Assembly (NCBI GenBank): GCA_037951105.1
Contig: JBAMJV010004365.1
Location: 62,001-126,000, forward strand
Direction: 5' to 3'
Origin: Echinarachnius parma
Taxonomy: Eukaryota > Echinodermata > Echinoidea > Clypeasteroida > Echinarachniidae
Length of the DNA: 64,000 nucleotides
A program made the position numbers and the translations under genes. Under the pieces are notes generated by a model that was not told the origin of the DNA, did no database searches, and worked only from the letters and a program-made list of their open reading frames with translations. Position 1 is the first letter of the stretch; every line of letters begins with the position of its first letter. Of this stretch, positions 47,314 to 58,769 are shown in pieces.

Positions 47314-47570
47314 TTGAATAGCTACCAGGCATTTTGCTATCGGGGAATACATGATCGATTATAAACGATCATAAGGGAATGTAAAATTTCTATTAAAAAA
47401 ATACATTTTGTAATTATTTATAATGAAAACATTGTTATCATGTCCTTGTTGTTGTATATAATTTATAACAAATATAAATGAGACCTGTATAATTATAGTG
47501 TTATAAATATGATTTGAAGGCTAATTATTCCAAAATCAACTCTCGGCAAATATTAACCATTAAAACATAA
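47314..47570. repeat. Duplication block C', second copy
   Basis: Matches 44,372-44,626. After 47,570 the sequence diverges (attaaaacataaacatg instead of attaaaacatattcc). Confidence 0.8.
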
Positions 47571-47759
47571 ACATGTTATGAAGAGGTGTCTATAATATTT
47601 AACCGAATTTTAATATTGGTAGAATAATAGGATGATACGTTTAGGATTAGGATTTGGATTACAGCTAGGAAATAGGTTTAGGAATATAAGATGTAAATAT
47701 GTATATAAATTAATATATAAATGGAATGTGTAGAAAACGTACAAATATGTACCATTATT

Positions 47760-48006
47760 CCACCTTTCTTTAACATTCGTAAAACGTTTTAAAAACGTTC
47801 TTAAAACGTCTCCAGCGTCCGACAGGTTTTCTGCAGGTCCTTGCACTTGAAAGCAAATGCATAAAAGGTTGTTTTTATTGGGTTTTTCTAACGTTTAGAC
47901 AACGTTTGAAAAACGTACATTTCGAACGTTTTAAAAACGTTTTCAACCTTCCACAAATACACGTTTTTAAAACGTTTTCACAAAACGTCCAAATAACCAA
48001 CTTTAA
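47760..48006. repeat. AACGTTT-rich minisatellite
   Basis: gtaaaacgttttaaaaacgttc and close variants recur every 15-35 bases. The same motif fills 42,990-43,185, 43,740-44,060 and 47,100-47,270. Confidence 0.6.
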
Positions 48007-48496
48007 AGCCCAAGACCATGCAGTTTCGGGAAAGTAGTCGAATACATATTGATCAATATTGTTGAATATGTATTGAAATAGGGCTTGTGTGGTAAAATCC
48101 GAACCTAAGCATCGTTAAATACGGAAATATCGGAAGAAATCCAATAACCGCCTGTGAAATTCATAAATCCACCGCCCGTTCAGACCTGTCAGCGCCGCTA
48201 GCGCTGGGGGCGATATCGACAAGCTAGGGACAAGCCCATATAGCGCGACACCTCGTGTACATCTCGTGGTCGTAATACACGTAGCGTATGTCTGAGCGAT
48301 TCCGCGTTGGCGATATCTATCCGGCCCTATATAGATAAATTTATAATTTTGCAAATATATCAATTAGTAGGCGGTTTCTTGGCCAAATTTGGATAATCCT
48401 ATATTAGTACAATTATATTATTTCACATTATTGGTAATAAGAGCTTCCATTTCATTTTGTTTTAGAGGGGGGCGTTTCCAAAACTGGCCTTTACCT
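48007..48496 (-). mobile_element. TTAA inverted-repeat element, short reversed copy
   Basis: It matches 37,302-37,745 in reverse and the right end of that element, flanked by TTAA. It lacks the palindromic middle of the 1.42-kb copy. Confidence 0.65.
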
Positions 48497-49307
48497 TTAA
48501 ACCTGCATTAGAACGTTCAGAAAACGTCCAATTGTTAGTTGCCCCCCCCCCCCCCCCCCACCCCCCCTCCTTCCCCCACTGAGAGGGGTTCTCAACCAAT
48601 GGTCTTGGTCTCGGCCTCGAACATTTTTGACGGACGTGGTCCTCGGTCTCGAAAATGTTGAAGCTACTGTCTTGGTCTCGGCTTCGACAATTTTACAAAA
48701 TAACCCCCCCCCCCCCCCCCCCCCTCCGATTTCCCCCCGATTTCCCTGGTTAACCATATAAAATACATGTTCATTATTTTGTTTGTGCTTTTCAAGTTCC
48801 TCTGCTAGATCAAAATATAACACGACAATCTGATGAATCCGAGTCTCTAATTATAACCAGACTGCTTTCGCGCCGTTATGACGTTATTCCTTTCCAAAGA
48901 ACCAATCCCATTCGCTCTTTGGCAAAACCGCCTAACTGAGTGAAATTTAGTTAATTTTCGCCTAGGTTTTCAGAAATTACCAATTCGCATCCTAAAAAAA
49001 ATCATGTAAAAATTCACGGATTGCCATAATTGGTGTATTCTTTGTAAGTTGAAATATTACTATAAACAGCAAAATTCATAATGTGTTAAAACGTAAATAT
49101 CAAAATCTGTTTCATAAAATTCATATCTAACCCAAAGCAATTACTGCTAAGTATTTTAAGTGAACGAGGTTGAAAACCAATTGCATTATGGGTAAAACAT
49201 TTCCACGCGTTCTTCTCGTGGTATATTCTCCATTGCCAGGGACGTGAAAATTGACATTGAATTGAAAAGACGGTAAAAACTGGTCTAAAAAGCCACCAAA
49301 TTTCAAG

Positions 49308-50861
49308 ATGGCAGGATTGCCACCTGAACAACTTCAGCAGCAACAAATTGTTGTGCAGCAGCAGCAACAGCAATTTGAGATCACAGAGTCAGAGCCCGTT
49401 GCTGTCCACCAGCCGCGTCGTTTCGATCCGGAGGCCCACGAACTCCACAAAGATTTTCGCCTGACGCGCTACACAGAGTTGAAGGGATGAGGGTGCAAGG
49501 TCCCTCGGGAGGCTCTGCTCAACCTCCTGAAGGGACTGGAGCCGGATGAAGGGGAACAAGGCCAGGGCGACGCAGACTACATGCAAGTCGCCTCTGGTGT
49601 CCCTAAATTCGGTAAGTTTAAATTATAATTCATGTGGAACAGTGGAAGGGAATGTTCATTCATCATCATGTTTGGCAATCGTCCAAATTTTAACACCAGT
49701 CAAGAGTCAAGGACAAGGTCAAGGGGCGGGTACGAAAAAGGGTGGTGGTGTGGCTGTGAGTGTGGGGGGGGGGGGGGGGGAATATTATAAACCCCTCTTC
49801 AATGATAGTACACCTGTTCAACACACACATTTTCATGCATGTCAAAAGCCCAATGCAAGGGCAAGGAAATGTAGTCACTATCAATCAGATCATGTGTCTG
49901 TTTTTAAAGTTGAGACATATTTTATTTATGATTAAAATTGGTAATTCATCATAAAATCATTGATTATTAATATTATGAAATTATGCAAATCTAATTCAGT
50001 CTGTTTTTTGCCCACATTTTGATTTATGTGAATTTCAATTTTTCTGCACATGTACTCTAAATTCTAATCTCTATTTCTAATTATATTCTTTGGACTTCTT
50101 TAAAAGTAAAACGTCAAAAGGAAGATGATTTTTCTGGTTTCTGATTTTATTTTGATTCTATTTTGACAATTCCTTTATGAATTCTGTTCAATGTTAATAT
50201 TGTAATTGTTACTATTCAATGTGTACAGTTCAAATCGTTACAGGTGATCGATGACGTCTAAGAGTAAGAGTAATGACTATTTTACTCATTGGACACAACA
50301 TTTCAAACAATCCATTACAAATTATTCAAGTTATCGCAAATACAAAAATATACGTCACAAAAATCAATTCTCGCCATAGGCTTTGGTCTTACAGTCACTA
50401 ACACTAGTAACAGATCTGAGAAAATGAGGGCAGCATCATCAAATTGGAAATCCAAATTGAAGGTGACATGGCACAATCAAACCATCTGAAATTGTAGAAA
50501 GTGCTAATAAATGGCTACTACTAAATAGCAAAAATAGAAGATTTCACTTTTGACCCGAAGTATAAAAGACAACACTTTGGTTAGCAATAGTGACCAACAC
50601 AACCAATTTGATTATGCTCTGCTTACATGAATTTGAATGAAATCCATCATCAAAAAGTGGTCTGTGAAGCACAAACTGACACTCTGCCACATGTTAGCAA
50701 ATTAAAGTTGAATAGGTAGAAAACGAACCACTGGGGGCAGCATACAAAATGTCTAGATTTTGCTTTGTTAAATTCTGTAGTAAAAATGTCACAACATTCC
50801 ACTTAGACATTACAAAAGGACCCACTAAAATGTGACCTTTGACCCTATTTATCGTGGAACA

Positions 50862-50895
<34 letters not shown>

Positions 50896-53800
50896 AATCG
50901 CTAAATTAAAAGTTTTGCCAGAATATATAACTTTTTACAATCAATCCAAGAAAAAATACAGGTCATCCTATAGCAGAGATGCCAACCGTTCCATTTTTGC
51001 CGTATTTGTTACGTTTTTTCACGCAAAATACGGCAGTACGTTTTCCCCTAATAAAATACGTTTTCTTAAAAAAAAATTTTTTTTGATACTCCCTATAGAA
51101 ACGATCAGAAAACGGCAACAAAATTTACGTTGAACCCTGATAAACTATTACTATAGATACATATTTTAAATATAACACAAATAAACCGAACAAACTCGTA
51201 CAAACGCTGGTGTGATCGACCGAACCAACTTTTATATTAACGCGCGCGTAAAGGGTATTTTTGCTGCGCGAATTGTCTTCGCGAAAAAATATGTTTTTTG
51301 GCCTCTAAAGGTTGGCAGCTCTGAAAATACTTTTTTGGGGTTCAAAATACTGTTTTTTTACCTCTAAGAATACTTTTTTTGGTTTGTGAAGGTTGGCATC
51401 TCTGCTATAGATGCACAAAATGTATGTATCCCTGCACAGGGAAACAGTGACCTTTGAACCTATATTGAACAATTCAGGCAACATCTCCTAACTCTAGACC
51501 ATCCCAGAATTGTAAACAATTTGAATGAATCTTTTTCATCCTAAAAATTGCGGCTTTTAGAGGTTTTACAATATCCTGTGGCATAACTTCGTTATAATCT
51601 AGTGGGGGGGGGGGGGGCATTTATAGGCATACAATCTTTACATGTAAACAACATGATCTTCAAGTACCTAGAGCTATGCTGAAACTTGTGGGCAACCACC
51701 TGATCATAAACAACTAGACTTAATGAAAAATGAAAAAAATTATGTTTGTTCAGTACTAAGAAACGTCTATATTTCTGTGACGAATTAAAATGCAACATTA
51801 TTCTTGAAAACGGTAATGAATGCATCTACAGTATGCAGGTTTGAACTTTGAACAGAAACAATTTTGACCAAAGTGTAAAGAGATGCATCGAGGAAATAAT
51901 AGTATATATGCCAAGTTTTGTCATGCCTTGTCATGTGACTTTTGTTTCCTTCTGCAGGTATCGGCAATGACTGCAGTGTGACACCCCTCAAACACGGCGG
52001 TCTTTGCCTCGTACAAACTACTGATTTCTTTTTTCCTCTTGTTGATGACCCATACACGCAGGTAAGTTCTATCAAAGAGTGTCAGAGACATTTTAAATAC
52101 AAGCTTCAGAATTTTGAATTTCAATAACATTGACAAATTTTACTTCTCAGTCAGGATAGCTTGATTCAAAGAGTTTAGTATAAGACTTAAAGTTTTCTTT
52201 ATTTTAAGCCTCAGTGTTCTCCTTTGAGCCCCTAAATTTGCCTAGTCTTGATTTCCTGACTTGTCCACCTGGAGAAAAGGCTAGCCATTGTGAAAAGAAA
52301 AAAAAAGGAGAGTGGGGCACGTCACGTGACGTGTAAACACGCATATTTGCTGAGAACGCTTGGTAATAGAGAGAAAGGGTAGCCATTGTGAAAAAAAAAG
52401 AAAAAAGGAGAGTGGAGCATGTCACGTGACGTGTAAACACGCATATTTGCTGAGAATGCTTGGTGATAGAGAATTTAGTAGTTAGACAACACTAATCTGC
52501 AATCTGGATTCTGCATTTGATTAACTTACTGATCTTTCATCATAATAGAGGTAATGCATACAATTTACACGTATAAAGTTTGTTTTAACTTCTAGAGACC
52601 CTGAGACCATGACAGTGATACATGTGCCTTAACTTTCTCTCACTCTTGATTCTAATTCCTAAACAGGGCCAAATTGCGTGTGCCAATGTTTTGAGTGATT
52701 TGTATGCTATGGGAGTAACGGAGTGTGACAACATGCTGATGCTTCTCGGTGTTCCCAAGGCATTTACTGACAAGGAGCGGGATGCCATCATACCCCTCAT
52801 CATGAGAGGCTTCCGGGTAAGTGCTGAAGAAGGGAATTTGAATAGAATAATATTAGTTATAAAGTATCATCTAATTAGCAACCTATTCCAAACCGCACAA
52901 AATTTAATGAAAGAGATGGCAGCCGAAACAAAAGTACCAGAACAATAAACATAATTTTCAAGAAGCAATTTTAAACAAGTGTGACTTCAATTTACTTAAA
53001 TTATAAACCTGTGGTCTTTGTAAGTTTTCAACAGGGATGCCAGTTATCAGACAAAAGCCTGAATCTCGGGCCCTGATCAGCTAGAATTTCAGGCTCATTT
53101 TAGTAATTTTTCACACAAATTAGGTCAGCGACTCGGACATCAATGTCATAAATTCTAGTTATGTTACTTTCCCTTAACCCGTTCACTACGAGATTCTGAA
53201 ATCCCCATAGACTTTGTACATAGCCCACCCGGTTCCCGTAAGCAACGGGTTAAACAAACCTGTCCAGTGTAGTGACTATTCTTACTCAGCTATACAGCTT
53301 TATTGTAGCACTCATAATAAATGTGTTCTGCATTAAATTTGACATACATTAAAATGACAATACATCACTTTACTTGTCTGTTCTTTGTGTTATTTCATTG
53401 TTCATTCATGACAGTCAAAAGTCATGGAATAAACTTGAAGCTCTATTGATGATTTTCCCCTTGTTACAGGACAAAGCCAAAGAAGCTGATGTGAATGTGA
53501 CCGGAGGACAGACTGTCATCAACCCTTGGTGCTTGATTGGAGGTGTAGCTACTAGCGTCTGCCCAGCATCCAGTATAGTCTGGTATGTAGTAACGCCAAA
53601 ATGAAATTTCACTTATTTGTGGTTTTGCAATAGGCCATTCCACTCTGATATCGTCCAGTGAGAGCTAGATGGTACATTTTAAAACTAAATTGACTTCTGC
53701 AAACTATCGTGTAAGTCGGAGCCCTCTCTATGTGATGTCAAATTTTCAGACTCTTAAACAAAGGCTCCCCTACTTTGAACATGATTATCTCACAAGTACA

Positions 53801-55896
53801 GAAAGTGACTTAGCGCTCTTCTTTTTCTCAACCAATTAGTTACTAGCCTGACCATGTGGAATAAGCAATTCAATGAACTTATTATTAAAATTGTAAACTT
53901 CAATGCTTGGAATTGTTACAAGTATATCAATGCTGTAAGTTGGTGATGTGTTGGTCCTGACCAAGCCCCTGGGCACTCAGATCGCTGTCAACGCCCACCA
54001 GTGCTTGTTCCAGCCAGACAAATAGAAGATCTAATCCTTGTCTCTCCATGTAAAGAAGTTCTACAACTGAAAAGACAGACATTGTAAAAAATAAAGTAAT
54101 AAATTAATGTGTACTGTTAAACTATCAATCTTGCATTTGTCTGTGTAGCCCAAACAACGCTGTAGTTGGTGATGTCTTGGTCCTGACCAAGCCCCTGGGC
54201 ACTCAGATCGCTGTCAACGCCCACCAGTGGTTGGACCAGCCAGAAAAATGGAAGAAGATCCAATCCGTGGTATCTCCGGAAGAAGTTGAGAGGGGCTACC
54301 AGGAAGCCATGTACAACATGTCTACTCTCAACAAGTCGGGTAAGTTCATAAATTTAAAAAATACTGTAGCTCATGATGATTAAAGTTTATGAAAGAGATA
54401 CAATCGATTGTAAGTTACAATTAATTGCAAGTCAGATCAACATGTTCTAAATGCGCAAATCTGATTGGTTTCAACGCACAAAATTTCTGACTTACAATCA
54501 ATTGTAACTTACAATCGATTGTATCTCTTTCTGCAACGGGACCCAGATCTGATTTAACTTTAACAACACCTTTTAAAAATGTCTTGTATCTGACAGGAGA
54601 AATCCATGTTATGGATGGGATAAATAAAATAATGATCAATAACAAAATATAAACCAACTCGCCTCTTTCCCGCTATTCCCATGTTCCAGCTTCCACGGTG
54701 ATGCGCAAGTTCAATGCCCATGGCTGTATGGACGTGACTGTGTTTTGGATTCTGGGCCATGCCAAAGCCCTAGCTGAGGTGCAAAAGAAAATGTTTTCTT
54801 TTACTTTATTAAACCAACTCGCCTCTTTTCCCAGCTTCCATGATGATAGCTACATGGACGTGACTGGGTTTGGAATCCTGGGCCATGCCAAGTTCCAGAA
54901 AAATGAGTCTGCTTTTACTAAATTAAACTAATTTGCTTCTTTTCCCCTCTATTTCCAGCTTCCATGATGATGCGCAAGTTCAATGCCCATGGCTGTACAG
55001 ACGTGACTGGGTTCGGGATCCTGGGCCATGCCAAGGCCCTAGCTGAGGTGCAGAAGAACGAGGTCCGCTTTGTTATCCACAACCTGCCCGTCATCGCCAA
55101 CATGAACAACGTGGCAAAGACATGTGGCAACCAGTTCCAGCTGCAGCAGGGATACTCCCCAGAAACATCTGGTACGCAAGTCTAAGTTTTATTTCTGTTC
55201 AGAGTGTCTTCTTACAGTAATAATAGTGAATAGGGCTTAGAGATGATATTTTTTCATATTAGGCACTATTTAAATCAAACATATTATACATTAAGTCTAT
55301 TACAGACTTTTACCATGTCAAAGTTGTCGATTATATATCGGACTTATGAGATGTTAACTTTTTGATACTTGGAAGTGTTAATTTTGTTTTTTCCATGATA
55401 AATTGTCATCAATATACATCTCCAAATATTTACCAATCGCAACTCTTTACAACCATAGTATCAACTTACAAAAGATGTCTCTTCATTTGCTTAGTCTGTG
55501 CTTAGTACCAGTTAGTATACTTTTACACTTATTTACGCGTTGCTACATGTTTATTTTCTTTTAGCCCTACAGAATTAACATTCAAATTATGAACATACAA
55601 ATATTTATTCTTTTAAAATATTGCATTATTGAATCCTGCAAATATTATGCACAAGTTTCACAGTGACAATTGAGATGAATTCGCCGTTTCCAATTTCATT
55701 ATTTACTTGTCCTTTTTACTTTGCAGGTGGTCTACTGATTGCGTTTCCTCGTGAGCAAGCTGCATCGTTCTGCCGCGAGATGGAGCGAACCACCGGCCAG
55801 ACAGCTTGGATCATCGGCATTGTTGACAGGGGCCAGCGCACCGCGCAGATCATTGAGAAGCCTCGCGTCATCTCCGTCGTCACCAAGATGAGTTAG
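49308..55896 (+). CDS. SEPHS2: Selenophosphate synthetase 2, selenoprotein, 7 exons, 414 aa
   Basis: It makes selenophosphate from selenide and ATP, the selenium donor for Sec-tRNA synthesis. Exons: 49,308-49,611, 51,958-52,061, 52,667-52,816, 53,470-53,582, 54,149-54,339, 54,959-55,171 and 55,727-55,896. All have GT-AG borders and matching phases; the sum is 415 codons with a TAG stop. The order of conserved blocks is that of animal SPS. Residues 55-66 hold the active-site loop T-E-L-K-G-U-G-C-K-V-P, where codon 61 is TGA, read as selenocysteine. K64 is the catalytic lysine. G-x-G-N-D-C (102-107), the TTD segment (122-124), TGGQT (197-201) and T-G-F-G-I-L-G-H-A (304-312) build the ATP and metal site, and P-E-T-S-G-G-L-L spans the exon 6/7 join. 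The N-terminus carries a Gln-rich run. SEPHS1 paralogues carry another residue at 61 and are not selenoproteins; the UGA plus the SECIS-like element marks this as SPS2. Intron 1 is 2.35 kb and holds a hAT MITE. Confidence 0.93.
49488..49490 (+). other. SEPHS2: Selenocysteine codon (UGA, residue 61)
   Basis: TGA lies between AAG GGA and GGG TGC AAG GTC. The frame continues for 40 conserved codons before the splice donor, so it is not a true stop. The position equals the Sec of vertebrate SEPHS2. Confidence 0.93.
50974..51404. mobile_element. hAT-like MITE in SEPHS2 intron 1
   Basis: Ends CAGAGATGCCAACC and GGTTGGCATCTCTG are perfect inverted repeats, each bordered by CTATAG. The CAGAGATGCCAAC type of end is known from hAT elements. 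It is non-coding. A G run of about 32 lies just upstream (50,861-50,892). Confidence 0.7.
52269..52472. repeat. Two ~104-bp tandem copies in intron 2
   Basis: ctagccattgtgaaaa...gtcacgtgacgtgtaaacac...gcttggt(a/g)atagag occurs twice. Each copy contains a CACGTGAC E-box-like palindrome. Confidence 0.8.
53929..54060 (+). pseudogene. Decayed copy of SEPHS2 exon 5 in intron 4
   Basis: About 100 bp match exon 5 from gctgta-gttggtgatg through cgctgtcaacgcccaccagt. A conserved Trp codon is TGC and the AAATGG of exon 5 reads AAATAG (stop). No acceptor like that of exon 5 precedes it. It is a non-functional duplicate exon. Confidence 0.8.
54391..54531. mobile_element. 141-bp MITE in intron 5
   Basis: Inverted arms of about 43 bp (gaaagagatacaatcgattg... 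and its complement) surround about 55 bp. Confidence 0.75.
54690..54805 (+). pseudogene. Decayed exon 6 copy 1 in intron 5
   Basis: Similarity starts at the acceptor (ttccag|ct) and runs through gcgcaagttcaatgcccatg to ctgaggtgcaaaagaaa. The glycine motif is damaged (T-V-F-W-I-L-G-H instead of T-G-F-G-I-L-G-H) and there is no donor. Confidence 0.8.
54828..54905 (+). pseudogene. Decayed exon 6 copy 2 in intron 5
   Basis: cagcttccatgatgatagct...gacgtgactgggtttggaat...gggccatgccaag matches exon 6, with an internal deletion and loss of the 3' part. The intronic lead (aaactaa.tcgctct.tttcc) is duplicated as well. Confidence 0.75.
55228..55285 (+). repeat. Decayed SINE tail in intron 6
   Basis: gggcttagagatgata...attaggcactatttaaatc resembles the 3' end of the SINE at 33,594-33,848. 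Confidence 0.5.
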
Positions 55897-56307
55897 ACAA
55901 TGGAGGAAAAGCATCACGAACTTAACGGTCACTTACACATCTCATTGTGACCAGTATGAAGAGAAAGGAGAGGAAAACCAAAATCAAGAACTTTCTGTGA
56001 TCTTGTGGCCGTGTTGCTTTGATTTATACCCTTTTGGACACTGAGTCGAACATCTATGAACAGTGCTTTGAAGCAGTAAATTTTATTTCATGTTTTGCGC
56101 ATAGAGATTTGAGCGGAAATACAGTCAACGTTGCATAATATGGATCCATTTGGACAGCAGTAAAAGTATCGTCTTTTGCAAGTTATGACTTGAGTGAAAA
56201 AAAAAAAATATGGGAACCCAAAACACTTTGCCAATATTTAACATATAAATAGTTTGACTGTAGTGCCGATAGATGCATCTTGACACCCTGCCAACGTCTT
56301 TTGAAAT

Positions 56308-56800
56308 CATCATGGTGTAATGTAACAAAAAGTTACGAGATTTCTCATAACTAGCTGCAAATAATTACATATTTGTGATGTAGACTGCAACAGTGGTAAC
56401 TTTCAGCTATTAAGTCAACATATGTTGAAAATTAATCCAATGATATATTGAGATACATTGAAAGATTTTCAATTTTCAATTCATCACTGCATCTTTCTCT
56501 TTTTAATTCCCAGAAAGGGGCCAGAAAAAGAGGCCACAATCAAGAAGACAAATCATCATGGTGTAATGTAACAAAAAGTTACAAGATTTCTCATAACTAG
56601 CTGCAAATAATTACATATTTGTGATATAGACTGCAACAGTGGTACCTTTCAGCTATTAAGTCAACGTATGTTGAAAATTAATCCAATGATATATTGAGAT
56701 ACATTGAAAGATTTTCAATTTTCAATTCATCACTGCATCTTTCTCTTTTTAATTCCCAGAAAGGGGCCAGAAAAAGAGGCCACAATCAAGAAGACAAACA
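56308..56800 (+). repeat. Two 247-bp tandem copies in the SEPHS2 3' UTR
   Basis: catggtgtaatgtaacaaaa begins at 56,311 and again at 56,558. Both end with aagaggccacaatcaagaag. Each copy contains a perfect GTAAC/GTTAC mini-hairpin. Copies differ at a handful of sites. Confidence 0.9.
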
Positions 56801-56911
56801 ATTATTAAATGATCATGACACATACAAGTGAATTCCAGATTCATGTACTGGCCAATGAAGTAGAAATGCTGCAGTTTTAAAGAAACTTGTTTGAGTTATT
56901 CATAGCCATCC

Positions 56912-56917
56912 AATAAA
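56912..56917 (+). terminator. SEPHS2: Proximal AATAAA in the SEPHS2 3' UTR
   Basis: AATAAA lies 1.0 kb after the stop. Cleavage here would remove the candidate SECIS and prevent Sec insertion. Confidence 0.35.
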
Positions 56918-57595
56918 TTGCCTTTTTAAATTGTTACATAAAATTGTCTAAACGAAATTCTAATGAAATATTGTTGCTGAGTTTTAGAACTAACTAAAGT
57001 TTGTGATCATTGCAGCAATTGTGTTGTAAGAAGAGTAGGCATAATGATGATGGTATTTGGATCAGTTTTCTGTTAAGCTGTTATTTTGCTAGAGTTGTTT
57101 ACTTTGGTGCTGTTTACTTAACGTAACTATGGCTTACAGGCTTGGCTGGGTGTTGCTTGACACCATGACAAATCTTGTATTGTAGGAGAGCTAAGATCAG
57201 TAACTATCTTCCCTTTTATATGATTTTAGAGTAAATTAAATCAGTTATGCTGTTTTGGTAAAACATGTTAATTTAGTCCTACCCCCCCCCCCCCCCCCCC
57301 CCCCCTACCACCACCACCACCTTCCTAATATTTGTTTATTTTTATTTTTGTTATTTACTTTTTAAGACCACAGTGTGGATCCCTAAATGATCTTACAATA
57401 GGAATACCAAAGATTTCTGTTACGGCTGTGCCAAATAACTATCACTTTTTCTCATCTCTCTGTGACAAGAGTGGGAGATAGTAAGGAAATGAAGTAGCTG
57501 CTTTTATGTGTAGTAGATAACTTAGCTCTAAATCATATTGTAAATACATCCATAATACTTGTGAATGATGAATGAATTAATGTAGAGATGTTTTC

Positions 57596-57645
57596 ATTGC
57601 CATTTGATGTGTGCCTAGGGGTGGGCATCTACATCAAATGGCAAT
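57596..57645 (+). ncRNA. Perfect 15-bp stem-loop in the SEPHS2 3' UTR
   Basis: Arms 57,596-57,610 and 57,631-57,645 are perfect complements. Inside, tgcc and ggca can extend the stem, giving a hairpin of about 50 nt. It lacks the UGA/GA core of a SECIS. It could be a structural or small-RNA hairpin or a tiny foldback. Confidence 0.4.
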
Positions 57646-58017
57646 ACATTCCAGTAGAAACTTTAACAATTGCTAAACGAAATTGAATGTAACTTGTCAT
57701 TTTTGTTGTTCCATCCACAATCAATTTCACGATTTGTTTTTGTTTGTCAGTTGTATTCACTACTTGTACGTTTTGATATAGATAGCATGGATGCATCATG
57801 ATATAATCGGATATGTTCATGACATGTCGCTGACTTGAGAAACAAAAACTAGAAAAAAAAGAAAGAAAAGGATTGATAGCACCCCCCACGAGCTGGCCTG
57901 CGCGTCAATTGGTCCGGGTTTTGAGCAAACACTGGAGTACAATTACGTGCATGCTTTTGGGTGATTGAATTCATTTTGAATCAGAAGCTCGTGGGTCTCC
58001 CATCACATTTCACCACC

Positions 58018-58116
58018 GACTGCGCTAGCTCTCCATGAAGCCGCATCTCAAAATCACCAACGATGGATTTCGTTGGTGGGGTGATGCAGTGGATACTCAA
58101 CGAGCTTGCTGCAGTC
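58018..58116 (+). promoter_or_regulatory. SEPHS2: Candidate SECIS element (form II)
   Basis: Helix I pairs 58,018-58,031 with 58,102-58,116 (13 pairs, one bulge, one mismatch). The core is ATGA at 58,035-58,038 opposite GGAT at 58,091-58,094. Helix II pairs 58,041-58,049 with 58,081-58,089, with two mismatches (58,042/58,088 and 58,048/58,082). AAAA follows at 58,050-58,053, 11 nt after ATGA. A further 10-bp stem pairs 58,054-58,063 with 58,070-58,079. The order helix, UGA/GA core, helix, unpaired AA and apical helix is that of a form II SECIS. It recruits SBP2 and EFSec in selenoprotein mRNAs. The apical stem is longer than usual, and the distance to the stop (2.1 kb) is large. Confidence 0.65.
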
Positions 58117-58342
58117 TCGGTGCTGTGATGCAGATTAGGTGCCTATCATTCATTCGTTTATACTTTTTTTGTTCTTGTATGTATATTGCATTTTGCCCGT
58201 TTTCATTTCACCATGCCTTTTGTTCTTTGTAGTTTTTTTTGTCCCGATTTGTCTGTTTTGTTGTCACCTGGCAAAATGTATATTCATTGCATTATGTACC
58301 ATCAGTGCTTCACGCACTTGCTGACAGAATCACTGCATATTC

Positions 58343-58348
58343 AATAAA
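58343..58348 (+). terminator. SEPHS2: Distal AATAAA, likely SEPHS2 polyadenylation signal
   Basis: AATAAA lies 227 bp after the candidate SECIS. Cleavage here would yield a 3' UTR of about 2.5 kb that keeps the SECIS. Confidence 0.5.
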
Positions 58349-58769
58349 CGCAAGTTTCTGATAGCAATTTTGTTTACTTTTGCCATTTTTACCCCACTCT
58401 GTTGTCCATTTGCAATAGATAAACTACCCAGTTTGCTCGCATGTTTCCTTCACAAAGATAATCCACATTTTAGACTGTAAATAAAGTCTTCTGCATGTAC
58501 ACCTTCCCTACCCTTTACAGAAAATAGCACATATCAAAGTTCAACATAAATTATATGCATAGCCATAGCCATTATACATAAACATAAACATGTATTTCAC
58601 CTTTCATGCATGCACATCCACCCTTGCAAAATGCAAAACACATTACTATATTTCATGCAAATCAAACCACATTGCTTGAACACATTGAATGTGACCACTT
58701 AATGGATGCAGTGACTAACGGTAGGCCAAGGGAATAGATACTTTGTAGAAATTATACCTATTAAGTATA

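Noticed and set aside
49546-49935. 129-codon frame overlapping the SEPHS2 exon 1 border
   Set aside because: It runs in another frame through the end of exon 1 and into intron 1, across a G tract; the SPS frame and donor at 49,612 explain the region.
55945-56010. SECIS candidate near the stop codon (ATGAagagaaag...ctttctgTGAT)
   Set aside because: Only six pairs form in helix II, the AA spacing is 14 nt and helix I is weak.
56960-57030. SECIS candidate with an 8-bp base stem (attgttgc...gcagcaat)
   Set aside because: Helix II is only about 7 bp, the quartet reads CTGA and there is no 5' internal loop.
58035-58232. 65-codon frame from ATG 58,035
   Set aside because: It coincides with the SECIS candidate ATGA core and has no domain or splice partner.
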